From positions 124,001-188,000 of the forward strand of contig NZ_JOJM01000007.1 in the NCBI RefSeq assembly GCF_000720325.1: a stretch of DNA of 64,000 nt, in the 5' to 3' direction. Origin of the DNA: Streptomyces sp. NRRL B-1347. Its GTDB lineage: Bacteria; Actinomycetota; Actinomycetes; Streptomycetales; Streptomycetaceae. The notes beneath the pieces are model-generated. The model had not been told where the DNA came from and did not search any database. It saw only the letters and a list, made by a program, of their open reading frames with translations. Made by a program: the position numbers and the translations under genes. Below are positions 1 to 10,371 of the stretch, piece after piece; the first letter of the stretch is position 1, and each line of letters opens with the position of its first letter.

Positions 1-256
1 GGAACATCCGCTTGTAGCCGTAGCGGTCGCCCAGGCGACCGCCCGGAATGAGCAGCAGGCCGTACGCCAGCGCGTAGCCGCTGATGACCCACTCGATCTC
101 GTTGTTGGCCGCATCCAGGTCGCGCTGGATGCTCGGAGCGGCCACGTTCACGATCGTGTTGTTCACCAAGATCATGAACACGCCGGCGAGCAGCGCGGCC
201 AGGACCAGGGTGCGGGCGCGGGCCGTCGTCTCCTCGCCCGCCTTCTGATGGGACAT
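1..256 (-). CDS. MFS drug exporter, DHA2 (EmrB/QacA) type, N-terminal part
   Basis: The window edge cuts this gene; about 85 N-terminal residues are visible. They begin MSHQKAGEETTARARTLV and run into a first membrane helix followed by the family pattern NTIVNVAAPSIQRDL, a helix with WVISGYALAYGLLLIPGG, and the loop motif GRLGDRYGYKRMF (antiporter motif A). This is the usual start of 14-helix proton-driven drug exporters. The ATG at 256 follows a strong GAGGAGGA ribosome site. It sits beside an aromatic polyketide cluster, where TcmA-like exporters normally provide self-resistance. The family call is certain; the substrate is inferred from position. Confidence 0.85.
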   Translation of the reverse strand, partial: MSHQKAGEETTARARTLVLAALLAGVFMILVNNTIVNVAAPSIQRDLDAANNEIEWVISGYALAYGLLLIPGGRLGDRYGYKRMF

Positions 257-278
257 GTCAGTTCCTCCTCGTCCCATA

Positions 279-294
279 TACTCATACACGAGTA
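279..294. promoter_or_regulatory. palindromic operator-like site upstream of the exporter
   Basis: TACTCATACACGAGTA is an inverted repeat with perfect 5-bp arms (TACTC/GAGTA), 23 bases upstream of the exporter start. Its size and position match operators of TetR-family repressors that control exporter genes. No such regulator is visible next to it; it may lie left of the window. Confidence 0.45.
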
Positions 295-343
295 ATCTTG
301 GAAGGGTAATAGCAACGGCGGAAAGACCCGGCCGCCGCAGGTC

Positions 344-361
344 TCGAAGAAGCCTTGACGG
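344..361 (+). promoter_or_regulatory. SARP-type heptamer repeat, DUF1772 gene promoter
   Basis: TCGAAGA-N4-TTGACGG are two heptamers with an 11-bp period, the spacing bound by Streptomyces antibiotic regulatory proteins. It lies about 75 bases upstream of the DUF1772 gene and matches three better sites in the same cluster. The -10 at the expected 8-bp distance is poor, so this is the weakest of the four. Confidence 0.4.
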
Positions 362-436
362 GCGCCGGACCACGGGTTGAGCGCCGGGTTGCAGGCTGCG
401 GAGCAGCAGGTCACCCGCCGACGCCAAGGAGTGCCC

Positions 437-895
437 GTGTGGACCGACAGCCTCACCGTCCTGACGCTCCTCGCCACCGGAGTCGCGGCCGGGATCATGT
501 CGGAGGTCGTTCTCGCCGGCATCCCGGTCTTCGCCTCCATGTCACCCGAGCGGTACGTGTGGACCCATCAGCGCCTGGACCGGCGTTACGAGCCGACGAT
601 GCCGCTGCTGGTCCTGGGCTCCCTGGTGACCAGCGCCGTCCTCGCCGGCATCGGCGACAGCGCCGCGCAGCGCTGGCTGCACGGCCTTGCCGCCGCGGGA
701 CTGCTGGGCACCGCTCTCGTCTCCCAGCTGGTGGCCGTGCCCCTGCTGCGCCGACAGGTGCGCGACGTGGACAGTGCGGCGCTGCCCGCCGCCTGGCGCG
801 ACCCCCGTCCGCGGTGGAAGCGCTGGCACCAACTGCGTACCGCGCTCGCCCTGTTCGCTCTGGCGGCCACCGCACTCGCCGCCGTCCAGCGGTGA
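437..895 (+). CDS. DUF1772-family membrane protein (possible anthrone oxygenase)
   Basis: A 152-residue protein with four predicted membrane helices: an N-terminal helix (TVLTLLATGVAAGIMSEVV), then PLLVLGSLVTSAVLAGIG, LLGTALVSQLVAVPLL and a C-terminal LALFALAATALAAV. A central polar stretch carries WTHQRLDRRYEP. This layout fits DUF1772, which includes fungal anthrone oxygenases. The GTG at 437 is preferred because AAGGAG precedes it by about seven bases; upstream starts lack a site. It lies first in the cluster, ahead of the cupin and synthase genes. Tetracenomycin clusters usually supply a TcmH-type small oxygenase, which is absent here, so an anthrone-to-quinone oxidation role is plausible but inferred. 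Confidence 0.55.
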   Translation: MWTDSLTVLTLLATGVAAGIMSEVVLAGIPVFASMSPERYVWTHQRLDRRYEPTMPLLVLGSLVTSAVLAGIGDSAAQRWLHGLAAAGLLGTALVSQLVAVPLLRRQVRDVDSAALPAAWRDPRPRWKRWHQLRTALALFALAATALAAVQR

Positions 896-976
896 CACCA
901 CCCCTCCCTCGCGGCACCGCGTCCCGCGACGGTGGTCCCGGTCTCCAGCTCCGCTGCGAGATCCGTGCACCGCGGC

Positions 977-1008
977 TTGAAGCCCGCTTGAAGGGCAGCT
1001 GGCAACGT
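977..1008 (+). promoter_or_regulatory. SARP-type promoter of the minimal PKS operon
   Basis: TTGAAGC-N4-TTGAAGG gives two near-identical heptamers with an 11-bp period, followed after exactly 8 bp by CAACGT (A at position 2 and T at position 6 of a -10). This is the classical SARP promoter geometry, in which the repeats replace the -35. It lies about 100 bases upstream of the cupin start and would drive cupin through the aromatase. Confidence 0.65.
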
Positions 1009-1107
1009 GACGTGCTCGCGCACGTTTCGGGTCACGGCCCGGTCCTGGACCAGGGCGGGCCAGCACGCGCCGCCGACCGCCGAGCTCCCGTGGAGGAACG
1101 ACACGTC

Positions 1108-1557
1108 ATGCCATTTCCCAGTCCCACCAAGGTCGCGACGCGCGACGTGCCCCCGAGCCGCCGCCAGGGCGCCGAGGTGCGCATACTCCTCACCCCAGGG
1201 CGGGCACCGGGAGCCGAGGGCTTCTCCGGCACCATGCTGCTCGCGCCCGGCGAGTGCCTTTCCGAGCACTACCACCCGTACTCCGACGAGTTCCTGTACG
1301 CGGTCAGCGGCCGGATCCGGGTCCGGGTCGACGGCGAACCCATCGGTCTGGAGCCCGGTGATGCGCTGCTCATCCGCCGCGGCCAGCGGCACCGGATGGA
1401 CAACGCGGGTGACGAGGAGGCGTTCCTGGTCTTCCACATCTGCCCGCTGGCCCCCAGCCCGGAACTGGGGCACGTGGACACCGAGCCGGTGCCCGAACCG
1501 GCGGCGCCCCCGCCGTCGGTCGCGGCCCCCGGGAGCACGGCGGAGGTGCCCCGGTGA
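1108..1557 (+). CDS. cupin-fold polyketide cyclase, TcmJ/WhiE-ORFII-like
   Basis: A 149-residue single-domain cupin. The first cupin motif is visible as [16 protein letters not shown] (about residues 52-67, with the His and Glu metal ligands) and the second as [16 protein letters not shown] (about 82-97). A proline-rich tail ends the protein. The ATG at 1108 follows GGAGGA. Its stop overlaps the GTG of the KS-alpha gene by four bases, so translation is coupled. Cupins of this family sit directly upstream of the ketosynthase in tetracenomycin (TcmJ) and spore-pigment clusters and assist correct folding of the nascent polyketide. The family call is firm; the precise ring closed is not shown. 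Confidence 0.85.
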   Translation: MPFPSPTKVATRDVPPSRRQGAEVRILLTPGRAPGAEGFSGTMLLAPGECLSEHYHPYSDEFLYAVSGRIRVRVDGEPIGLEPGDALLIRRGQRHRMDNAGDEEAFLVFHICPLAPSPELGHVDTEPVPEPAAPPPSVAAPGSTAEVPR

Positions 1558-2831
1558 ACGGGCGGCGGGCCGTGATCACCGGCATCGGGGTGGTCGCCCC
1601 GGGCGAGCCCGGCACCAAGGCCTTCTGGGACCTGCTGACCTCCGGCCGCACCGCCACCCGCACCATCACCTTCTTCGACCCCGAGCCGTTCCGGTCACGC
1701 ATGGCGGCCGAGTGCGACTTCGACCCGGCGCGCGCGGGACTGAGCCCGCAGGAGGTCCGCCGCATGGACCGCACGGTCCAACTGGCGGTGGTCAGCGCCC
1801 GCGAGGCGCTCGCCGACAGCGGCCTGGACACGGACGCCGGTGACCCCGCCCGTACGGCGGTCAGCATGGGCAGCGCCTGCGGCTGCACGATGGGGCTCGA
1901 GCGCGAGTACCTGGTGGTCAGCGACGGCGGCCGGCTCTGGGAGGTCGACCCCGCCTACGCGGTGCCACACCTGTACGGCTACCACGTGCCGAGCACGCTG
2001 GCGAGCGAAGTGGCCTGGGCGGCGCGGGCCGAGGGGCCCAGCGCCCTGGTCTCCACCGGCTGCACCTCGGGCCTCGACGCCGTCGGTCACGGGAGCCGCC
2101 TCATCGAGGAGGGCAGCGCCGACGTCGTCGTGGCCGGTGCGTCGGACGCGCCGATCTCCCCCATCTCCGTGGCCTGCTTCGACGCTATCCGCGCCACGTC
2201 ACCGCGCAACCACGACCCCGGCGGGGCCTCCCGCCCCTTCGACCGGGACCGACAGGGGTTCGTGCTCGGCGAGGGCGCGGCCGTGCTGGTCCTGGAGGAG
2301 GCCGACCACGCCCGCAGGCGCCGCGCCCACGTCTACGCGGAGCTGGCCGGCTACGCGAGCCGCGCCAACGCCACCCACATGACCGGGCTCCAGCCGCACG
2401 GCTGGGAGATGGCCGAGGCCATCACCGCCGCCTTGGCGCACGCCCGGCTCGATCCGACGGACGTGGACTACGTCAACGCGCACGGCTCGGGCACCAAGCA
2501 GAACGACGTCCACGAGACCAACGCTTTCAAACGCGCCCTCGGGCACCACGCGCACGACGTCCCGGTCAGCTCCCTGAAGTCGATGCTCGGCCACTCCCTG
2601 GGAGCCATCGGCGCGCTGGAACTCGCCGCGTGCGCGCTCGCCGTGCGGCACGGGGTCGTCCCGCCGACCGCCAACCTCCACACCCCCGACCCGGCCTGCG
2701 ACCTGGACTACGTACCCCTGGAGGCCCGTTCGCGGCGGGTCGACGCGGCGCTGAGCGTGGGCAGCGGATTCGGCGGCTTCCAGACGGCGGTGCTGCTGAC
2801 CGCCCTCGGCGCGCCCGGAGGCCGACGATGA
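1554..2831 (+). CDS. type II PKS ketosynthase, KS-alpha subunit
   Basis: A 425-residue beta-ketoacyl synthase, the usual length for KS-alpha. The catalytic residues are all present: Cys170 in [13 protein letters not shown], His310 in [12 protein letters not shown] and His347 in [10 protein letters not shown]. The C-terminal glycine-rich VGSGFGGFQ is also intact. It would pair with the next gene's product to elongate a malonyl-derived poly-beta-keto chain carried on the ACP at 4168. The gene begins with a GTG overlapping the cupin stop and ends in an ATGA overlap with the CLF gene. It is the core enzyme of the cluster. Confidence 0.97.
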   Translation: MNGRRAVITGIGVVAPGEPGTKAFWDLLTSGRTATRTITFFDPEPFRSRMAAECDFDPARAGLSPQEVRRMDRTVQLAVVSAREALADSGLDTDAGDPARTAVSMGSACGCTMGLEREYLVVSDGGRLWEVDPAYAVPHLYGYHVPSTLASEVAWAARAEGPSALVSTGCTSGLDAVGHGSRLIEEGSADVVVAGASDAPISPISVACFDAIRATSPRNHDPGGASRPFDRDRQGFVLGEGAAVLVLEEADHARRRRAHVYAELAGYASRANATHMTGLQPHGWEMAEAITAALAHARLDPTDVDYVNAHGSGTKQNDVHETNAFKRALGHHAHDVPVSSLKSMLGHSLGAIGALELAACALAVRHGVVPPTANLHTPDPACDLDYVPLEARSRRVDAALSVGSGFGGFQTAVLLTALGAPGGRR

Positions 2832-4171
2832 CGACGACCACCACGGCATCCGGCACCGGCGAGCGCACGGCCGCGGCGGCCGAGCCCGTCTTCACCGGGA
2901 TGAGCGTCATCGCACCGAACGGCATCGGCGTGGACGCGTACTGGCGGGCCGTTCTGTCCGGGACCAGCGGCATCGGCCCGATCAGCCGGTTCGACCCGTC
3001 CCGCTACCCGGTGCGGCTCGCGGGCCAGGTGGCCGACTTCCCTCTCGGGACCGTGCCCAGCCGGCTCGTACCGGAGACCGACCGGATGACGCACTTCGCG
3101 CTGGCCGCCGCCCAGTGGGCGCTCCAGGACGCCCGGCTGGACCCCGCGGACCTCGGGGAGTACGGCGGCGCCGTGGTCACGGCGAACTCCTCCGGCGGCT
3201 TCGAGTTCGGCCAGCACCAGCTGGAGAACCTGTGGACGCGGGGCGGCCGGGCCGTCAGCGCCTACCACTCCATCGCCTGGTTCTACGCGGCGAGCACCGG
3301 CCAGATCTCCATCCGGCACAAGCTGCGCGGGCACTGCGGTGTCCTGGCGACCGAGCAGGCGGGCGGCATCGACGCCGCGGCGCAGGCCCGCCGCGTCCTG
3401 CGGGACGGCGGTGCGATGGTCCTCACCGGGGGCACCGACGCCTCCCTGTCGCCCTGGGGCTTCGTCACCCAGCTCGCGACCGGGCTGCTCAGCACCGAGC
3501 CGGACCCGGCCCGCGCCTACCTCCCCTTCGCCCGGCAGGCGCGCGGCTACGTCCCCGGAGAAGGCGGCGCCGTCCTCGTCATGGAGCCGGCCGAGGCCGC
3601 TCGCCGACGCGGCGCGCCCCAGGTGTACGGGCGCCTCGGCGGCTACGCCGCCACGACCGACCCGCCCCCGGGCTCGCCCCGCCCGCCCGCACTGCGCCGG
3701 GCCGTCACGGGCGCGCTCGCCGACGCCGGGCTCGCACCGGGCGACATCGACGTGGTGTTCGCCGACGCGACGGGGGTGCCCGAGCACGACGCCCGGGAGG
3801 CCCGCGCCCTGGCAGAGGTGTTCGGCCCCTACGGGGTGCCGGTCACCGCCCCCAAGAGCATGACCGGGCGCCTGTACGCCGGAGCCGCGCTGGACATCGC
3901 CACCGCGCTGCTCGCCCTGCACCGGAACGTGATCCCCCCGACCACCGGCGTGTCCGAGCCGGACCCCGCGTACCGGCTCGACCTGGTCACCGGCGGGCCG
4001 CGCGAGCGCCCGCTGCGCAACGCGCTGGTACTGGCACGGGGGTACGGCGGGTTCAACGCCGCGCTGGTCCTGCGCGCGGCCGACGAGCCCGGACACCGAG
4101 CACCGGAAATCCACCGGGACACAGCGAACACGACCGACACAACCCACCAGAGGAAAGGCGGCGGCTCATGA
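2828..4171 (+). CDS. type II PKS chain-length factor, KS-beta subunit
   Basis: A 447-residue ketosynthase homologue in which the active-site cysteine is replaced by glutamine ([12 protein letters not shown]), the hallmark of chain-length factors that decarboxylate malonyl-ACP and set chain length. The His residues of the active partner are also lost ([19 protein letters not shown]). The start overlaps the KS-alpha stop (ATGA) and the stop overlaps the ACP start. The tail beyond about residue 420 is low-complexity. The chain length cannot be read by eye; the TcmN-like partner and cupin favour a decaketide of tetracenomycin type, which is an inference. Confidence 0.95.
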   Translation: MTTTTTASGTGERTAAAAEPVFTGMSVIAPNGIGVDAYWRAVLSGTSGIGPISRFDPSRYPVRLAGQVADFPLGTVPSRLVPETDRMTHFALAAAQWALQDARLDPADLGEYGGAVVTANSSGGFEFGQHQLENLWTRGGRAVSAYHSIAWFYAASTGQISIRHKLRGHCGVLATEQAGGIDAAAQARRVLRDGGAMVLTGGTDASLSPWGFVTQLATGLLSTEPDPARAYLPFARQARGYVPGEGGAVLVMEPAEAARRRGAPQVYGRLGGYAATTDPPPGSPRPPALRRAVTGALADAGLAPGDIDVVFADATGVPEHDAREARALAEVFGPYGVPVTAPKSMTGRLYAGAALDIATALLALHRNVIPPTTGVSEPDPAYRLDLVTGGPRERPLRNALVLARGYGGFNAALVLRAADEPGHRAPEIHRDTANTTDTTHQRKGGGS

Positions 4172-4434
4172 GCAGCGCCCACGGCATCACCCTGGAGGAC
4201 CTGCGCCAGGTCCTGGAGAGCGCCTCCGGAGTGGCGGACGGCGTCGACTGGAAGGACCCGGGCACCGCGGACACCCCCTTCGGCGACATGGGCTACGACT
4301 CGCTCGCGCAGCTCCAGATGACCATCCAGCTGGAGGACAAGTACGCGGTGAGCATTCCCGAGGACGCCGCCGCCGAACTGCGCACTCCCGCGGCGCTGAT
4401 CGACTACGTCAACGCCCAGCTCACGGCGGGCTGA
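4168..4434 (+). CDS. type II PKS acyl carrier protein
   Basis: An 88-residue ACP. The phosphopantetheine serine is Ser45 in GDMGYDSLAQLQ, followed by the usual helix-III region (VSIPEDAAAELRTPAALIDYVN). The start overlaps the KS-beta stop by four bases, giving the standard KS-alpha, KS-beta, ACP order of the minimal PKS. A second, quite different ACP is encoded at 13264, so the two probably serve different chemistries. Confidence 0.95.
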   Translation: MSSAHGITLEDLRQVLESASGVADGVDWKDPGTADTPFGDMGYDSLAQLQMTIQLEDKYAVSIPEDAAAELRTPAALIDYVNAQLTAG

Positions 4435-5979
<1,545 letters not shown>

Positions 5980-6083
5980 GACGGCCGGGCACGATGCCGC
6001 GGGGTCGTCGGCCGGGTGGTGGCGGCTCGGTCCGGGCAGGGCCGGACCGCTGACCCGTACGACCATCCGGGCGCCCCTCGCGG

Positions 6084-6127
6084 CAGCACACTGCCGGCCA
6101 CGGTGACTCGTGGCCGGCGGTGTGCTG
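6084..6127. terminator. bidirectional hairpin terminator between convergent genes
   Basis: Arms of 18 and 18 bases (CAGCACAC...GCCGGCCAC and its near-exact complement) flank a loop of eight. The hairpin sits between the aromatase stop and the stop of the oppositely transcribed methyltransferase, so it can end both transcripts. Confidence 0.75.
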
Positions 6128-6137
6128 TCCCGGCGGC

Positions 6138-7211
6138 TCAGCCAGGGGCCCTGGCGGTGATCAGCTGCAACGGGGAAGGTATCCGGGTGACGCCTTCGTA
6201 GCGCAGTCCCGCGGCTTCGAAGAGAGCGGCGAACTCCCGTTCCGTGCGCTCGCGTCCGGTGCCGAGCAGCATCATCTGGACGTCGAGCAGGCTGCTGAAG
6301 GTGGAGTCCCGCCGGGGCCCGTCGGCGAGCAGGTGCTCCACGACGACGATCCGGGCCCCGGGCGGCGCGGCGGACGCGCAGTGCGAGAGGACCTGGACGC
6401 ACTCCTCGTCGTTCCAGATGTGCATGACCTGCCGCATGAGGTAGAGGTCGGCGGCTACCGGGAGTTCCTTGCGGATGTCGGCCGGCACCAGGGAGCACCG
6501 GGCGGCGAGCGGGCCTTGGGTGAGCGCGGGTTCCGCCTGCCCGAGCACCTGCTCGGCGTCGATGAGCACCCCCGAGACCTTGGGGTGGCGTTCGAGGAGC
6601 AGCCGCAGCAGGCTGCCGCTGCCGCCGGCCACGTCGGCGACCGTGCCCGTCCCCGTCAGGTCGAGCGCGTCCAGCACCGGCCCGCTGGTCCAGCGGGCGG
6701 ACTCCACCATGGCCCGGTTGAAGACGGCACCGGCCTGCGGGTCGTCCTCGGCGAAGTAGCGGTAGACGTCCTTGCCGAAAGCGGTGCGGAACGCCGGTTC
6801 GCCGGTACGGACCGTGTCCGCGAGCCGGTGCCAGACGGTCCACGTCCAGTCCGACCCGGCCAGGCCCACGAGATGGGCCACGCTGCCGGGCGCGTCGGAC
6901 GCCAGACAGCGGGAGAAGGGCGTGTGGGCGTACTCGTCGTCGCCCGTCCTGCGGAAGACGCCGTGCGCGGACAGGGCCCGCAGCAGCCGCCGCAGCGCCG
7001 CCGGCTCGGCACCGGCCGCCTCGGCGAGGTCGGCCAGGCGTACGGCCCCTTCGCCGACCAGGTCGGCGAGGCGGAGGTCCACAGCGGCCTGGACGAGCGC
7101 GCTCGACCAGAGCGACTGGGTCAGCCTCCGTACGTCGGCGGCGGCGCTGAAGGGGGTGGTCGAATCCGTCTGGGCCAGCGGTGCGGGGCCGATGTCGAAT
7201 GCGTCGGTCAT
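6138..7211 (-). CDS. O-methyltransferase, TcmO-like
   Basis: A 357-residue SAM-dependent O-methyltransferase of the plant-type family used in aromatic polyketide tailoring. An N-terminal dimerisation/winged-helix domain (residues 25-105) precedes the SAM-binding loop VADVAGGSGSLL (191-202) and the catalytic His264 in QVMHIWNDEE. The C-terminal GTGRERTEREFAALFEAAGL is also typical. It is second in a minus-strand pair behind the FAD hydroxylase, 51 bases after that gene's stop, with GAGGAG before its ATG. It would methylate one phenolic hydroxyl of the tetracyclic core; which one cannot be told. Confidence 0.88.
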   Translation of the reverse strand: MTDAFDIGPAPLAQTDSTTPFSAAADVRRLTQSLWSSALVQAAVDLRLADLVGEGAVRLADLAEAAGAEPAALRRLLRALSAHGVFRRTGDDEYAHTPFSRCLASDAPGSVAHLVGLAGSDWTWTVWHRLADTVRTGEPAFRTAFGKDVYRYFAEDDPQAGAVFNRAMVESARWTSGPVLDALDLTGTGTVADVAGGSGSLLRLLLERHPKVSGVLIDAEQVLGQAEPALTQGPLAARCSLVPADIRKELPVAADLYLMRQVMHIWNDEECVQVLSHCASAAPPGARIVVVEHLLADGPRRDSTFSSLLDVQMMLLGTGRERTEREFAALFEAAGLRYEGVTRIPSPLQLITARAPG

Positions 7212-7262
7212 GGAGGGTGCTCCTCAGAAGTCGGGGCGAAGGCGGGGGGCCGGGCGGGTGGC

Positions 7263-8948
7263 TCAGGCCGTGGCGGCGTCGAGCAGTCGGCCGAGCAGCC
7301 TTCGCAGGTGTGCGGCGTGGTCCCGTACCCGGTCGGGGCCGGTGGCGTCGGCGTCCGTGCCGCGCCAGGCGACGAAGCCGTCCGGGCGGAGCAGCAGCGG
7401 CCCCGGCGCGACCAGCCGCGCGGCGGACCCGGCGGCCCGTTCCTCGGCGGTCAGGTCCACCTCCCCGTCCGGCCCCACCCGGTACGACCGCAGCGGCACC
7501 GGCCCCTTCTCGGCGAGGTCCAGGGCGGCCCGGTGCCACGCGTCGCGCTCGGTGTCGCCGACGAGCAGGACGTACGCCTCGTCGCACAGGTCCAGCGTCG
7601 ACAGCTCCGCGCCCCCGCGGCGCAGCCGGACGTGCGGCACCCGGAACCCGGGCGTCGCCGTCCGCGTCATCCGCGTCGGCAGCGGGCCGTCCGCGTCGTG
7701 CTTGTCGCGGTCCACGGCCGTGGAGGCGTACCCGTAGCCGAGGATCACGGTCGGGAAGTCGCGGAAGCCGGGGTCGCGGTGGGCCGTGGAGCGGTTGCGT
7801 TCGCGGAGCAGCGCCTGGTCGGCCGTGGCGAACGCGACCGGCCGGCGCTCGGCCTCGTAGCTGTCCAGGAGTCCGTCACCCGCCCAGCCGCGCAGGACGG
7901 CGGCGAGCTTCCAGGAGAGGTTGTGGGCGTCCTGGATGCCGGTGTTGGCGCCGAAGCTGCCGTGCGGCGGATGGGTGTGGGCGGCGTCGCCCGCGAGGAA
8001 GACGCCGCCGTCCCGGAACCGGTCGGCGACGAGGTGTTCCGACGTCCACGGGAAGGCGCCCTCGATGGTGACGTCGTGGTCCTCACGGCCGATGGCGGCC
8101 TTCACCATCCGCAGGTGGTCGTCCGTGCCGAAGTCGGCGGGCCGGATCGCGCTCTCCGCCGGGTAGCCCGTCCACACCATCCAGCGGTCGCGGCCGTTGA
8201 GACAGACCACCACGCCCTGGAAGTCACGGCCGTGGACGAAGGTGAGGATGAACCTGCGGTCCCCGACGACGTGGCGCAGATCGGCCCGGAAGACGACGCT
8301 CACCATCCGCTGGAGCAGTCCGTGGCCCGAGCGTTCGATGCCCAGCCGCTCCCGCAGCGGGCTGCGGGGCCCGTCGGCCGCGACCAGGTAGCGGGCCCTG
8401 ACGCGGTAGGAGCGGTTGGCGGAGTGGTCGGTGACGGTCGCGTGGACGTGCCCGTCGCGCTGCTCGACGCCGGTCAGTTCGTGGTGGAACCGGATGTCCG
8501 AGCCCAGGCGCTCCGCGCCGCGTCGCAGGACCGGCTCCAGCAGGTCCTGCCCGCACCACACGGGCAGCGCGGGGCTGAGGTCGAGTGAGTACCGCTCCCC
8601 CATCTCGACGACCTGGGCCTCCTCCAGCCGGTCCAGTGAGGGGGCGCGGAGGATGACGCGCGGGATCAGGTCGCCGCCGGGAGGCTGTTTCGCCGCCACC
8701 TCGGGCGGGACCAGCACCATGCCCTCCTTGCGGATGTCCTTGTCCACCCCGGCCATCCGGAACAGCTCCATGCTGCGGGCGTGCACTCCGGTGGACCGGG
8801 TGAGCGGCGAGGTGGTGGCCCGACGTTCCACCAACGCGCAAGGGACGCCAAGGCGCCCCAGGAAGAGCGCGGTGGCGAGTCCCACCGGGCCGCCCCCCAC
8901 GATCAGGACCGGGACAGATTCCTCTTCCTCGACCACTTCCACGACCAC
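7263..8948 (-). CDS. FAD-dependent aromatic hydroxylase, TcmG-like
   Basis: A 561-residue class A flavoprotein monooxygenase. The FAD dinucleotide motif is VLIVGGGPVGLATALFLGR near the N-terminus; the second motif is AADGPRSPLRERLG, and the FAD-ribityl motif is VFLAGDAAHTHPPHGSFGAN. The C-terminal thioredoxin-like domain of the family follows. TcmG triply hydroxylates tetracenomycin A2; related enzymes act on anthracyclinones and angucyclines. The GTG at 8948 is chosen because AAAGGA precedes it; upstream codons lack a site. It is first in the minus-strand transcript driven by the SARP-type promoter at 9005-9036. The family is firm; regiochemistry is inferred. Confidence 0.9.
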   Translation of the reverse strand: MVVEVVEEEESVPVLIVGGGPVGLATALFLGRLGVPCALVERRATTSPLTRSTGVHARSMELFRMAGVDKDIRKEGMVLVPPEVAAKQPPGGDLIPRVILRAPSLDRLEEAQVVEMGERYSLDLSPALPVWCGQDLLEPVLRRGAERLGSDIRFHHELTGVEQRDGHVHATVTDHSANRSYRVRARYLVAADGPRSPLRERLGIERSGHGLLQRMVSVVFRADLRHVVGDRRFILTFVHGRDFQGVVVCLNGRDRWMVWTGYPAESAIRPADFGTDDHLRMVKAAIGREDHDVTIEGAFPWTSEHLVADRFRDGGVFLAGDAAHTHPPHGSFGANTGIQDAHNLSWKLAAVLRGWAGDGLLDSYEAERRPVAFATADQALLRERNRSTAHRDPGFRDFPTVILGYGYASTAVDRDKHDADGPLPTRMTRTATPGFRVPHVRLRRGGAELSTLDLCDEAYVLLVGDTERDAWHRAALDLAEKGPVPLRSYRVGPDGEVDLTAEERAAGSAARLVAPGPLLLRPDGFVAWRGTDADATGPDRVRDHAAHLRRLLGRLLDAATA

Positions 8949-9004
8949 GGGACGTCCTTTCGGCTCGGCGCCAAGGCGCGGCGGACACATGAGGTTGCGC
9001 CCCC

Positions 9005-9036
9005 ACGCTGTCAGCGGGTCGTCCAGGCGGCTTCAA
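9005..9036 (-). promoter_or_regulatory. SARP-type promoter of the hydroxylase-methyltransferase operon
   Basis: On the minus strand TTGAAGC-N4-TGGACGA has an 11-bp period and is followed after exactly 8 bp by CAGCGT, much like the CAACGT of the site at 977-1008. It lies 57 bases upstream of the GTG at 8948. It shares the spacer 8949-9348 with a divergent site for the plus-strand genes; the middle of that spacer (about 9060-9230) holds only G-rich imperfect repeats. Confidence 0.6.
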
Positions 9037-9242
9037 GGCTGGGGCAGCCCAGGGGGAACGGCCGTGTCGACGGCTCTTCAGGGGCTTCAGCGGGCCCTCG
9101 GCGGTCTCTCGGGAGTGCTCGACGGCGCTTCGGGGGTGCTTCGGGTCCGGGGCGCCTCGGGGGCCCGACGAAGGGCGTGGGTGTGCCTCGGGGGTCATGG
9201 GGCTGCCGCCCCCGGCGCCAACGGGCCCGCCCGTCGGCCCGC

Positions 9243-9274
9243 TTGAAGCGTCCTTGACGGCCACTCCAGAGGCA
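9243..9274 (+). promoter_or_regulatory. SARP-type promoter of the methyltransferase-glyceryl operon
   Basis: TTGAAGC-N4-TTGACGG has an 11-bp period, with GAGGCA at the 8-bp distance expected for a -10 (weak match). It lies about 90 bases upstream of the ATG at 9349 and would drive the methyltransferase and the four coupled genes behind it. Confidence 0.5.
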
Positions 9275-9348
9275 CCCGCGATGCTCCCTCACAGCCGCCC
9301 GCAGTGCCCCGAGGGCGCGGCGGCACCGCACCGAGGTGAGGAGACCCG

Positions 9349-10368
9349 ATGGCACACACCAGTCCGCCGCCGCTCACGATGATGGCCGACCTGATCACAC
9401 CCTGGGCGCTGCGCGTCGCGGCCACTCTGCGGCTGGCGGACCTGACGGCCCACAAGCCGCTGGGAGCCCGGGAGCTGGCCGAGCGGTGCGGCGCCGACGC
9501 CGAAGCGCTGGAGCGGCTGCTGCGCTATCTGGCCGTGCGGGGCGTCTTCGAGGAGACCGCCGACGGGTACATGGTCACGGAGCTCGGTGAGCCGCTGCGC
9601 GAGGACGTACCGGGAAGCCGACGGCTGTGGTGGGACCTGGGCGGGGCGGGCGGCCGCATGGACCTCGCCTTCGGCTCCATGCTGCACACCGTCCGCACCG
9701 GCCGCCCCGCCTACGCCGAGGTGCACGGCAAGCCCTTCTGGCAAGACCTCGCCGACGACCCGGAACTGGCCCGCTCCTTCGACGCGCTGATGAGCTGGCA
9801 CGACGCGTGGTTCGAGGACATCGCCCAGGGCTACGACTGGTCCGCGGCCGAACGAGTCACGGATGTGGGCGGTGGCGCGGGCGCCCTGCTGGCCCGGTTG
9901 ATGTCGGACCTGCCGAAGCTGCACGGCACTCTGGTCGAACTGCCCGCCACCCTTGAGGCGGCCGAGGAGCTGCTCTCCGCCGCGGGGGTGCGCGACCGGT
10001 GCCACCTGGTGCGCGGGGACTTCTTCGACGCGCTGCCCACCGGCTCCGACGTCTACGTCCTGTCGAACGTGCTGCACGACTGGAACGACGCGGACGCACT
10101 GCGCGTCCTGCGCCGGTGCGCCGAAGCCGCCGCGGCCACCGGACCCGACAGCCGGGTGCTGATCGCGGACCGCCTGACCGACCAGGACGGGGACCCCCGC
10201 CTCGTGACCATGCTCGACCTGCGGATGCTCGTCACCGTCGGCGGCCGGGAGCGCACCCTCACCCAGCTGACCCGGCTGGCCGAGGCCGCGGGACTGCGCG
10301 TCGTCTCCGTGTGCCGGCGCCCCGGGACCGGAATGGCGCTGCTGGAGTGCGCCGCGGGGGGTGAGTAG
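9349..10368 (+). CDS. O-methyltransferase (second tailoring methyltransferase)
   Basis: A 339-residue SAM-dependent O-methyltransferase of the same family as the genes at 4438 and 6138. The SAM loop TDVGGGAGALL is at 171-181 and the catalytic His243 is in SNVLHDWNDADA. The length is usual for the family. A short spacer of three bases separates it from the BtrH-like gene, so it heads the operon that includes the glyceryl subcluster. With the TcmN fusion it brings the visible O-methyltransferase domains to three. Confidence 0.88.
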   Translation: MAHTSPPPLTMMADLITPWALRVAATLRLADLTAHKPLGARELAERCGADAEALERLLRYLAVRGVFEETADGYMVTELGEPLREDVPGSRRLWWDLGGAGGRMDLAFGSMLHTVRTGRPAYAEVHGKPFWQDLADDPELARSFDALMSWHDAWFEDIAQGYDWSAAERVTDVGGGAGALLARLMSDLPKLHGTLVELPATLEAAEELLSAAGVRDRCHLVRGDFFDALPTGSDVYVLSNVLHDWNDADALRVLRRCAEAAAATGPDSRVLIADRLTDQDGDPRLVTMLDLRMLVTVGGRERTLTQLTRLAEAAGLRVVSVCRRPGTGMALLECAAGGE

Positions 10369-10371
10369 CCG

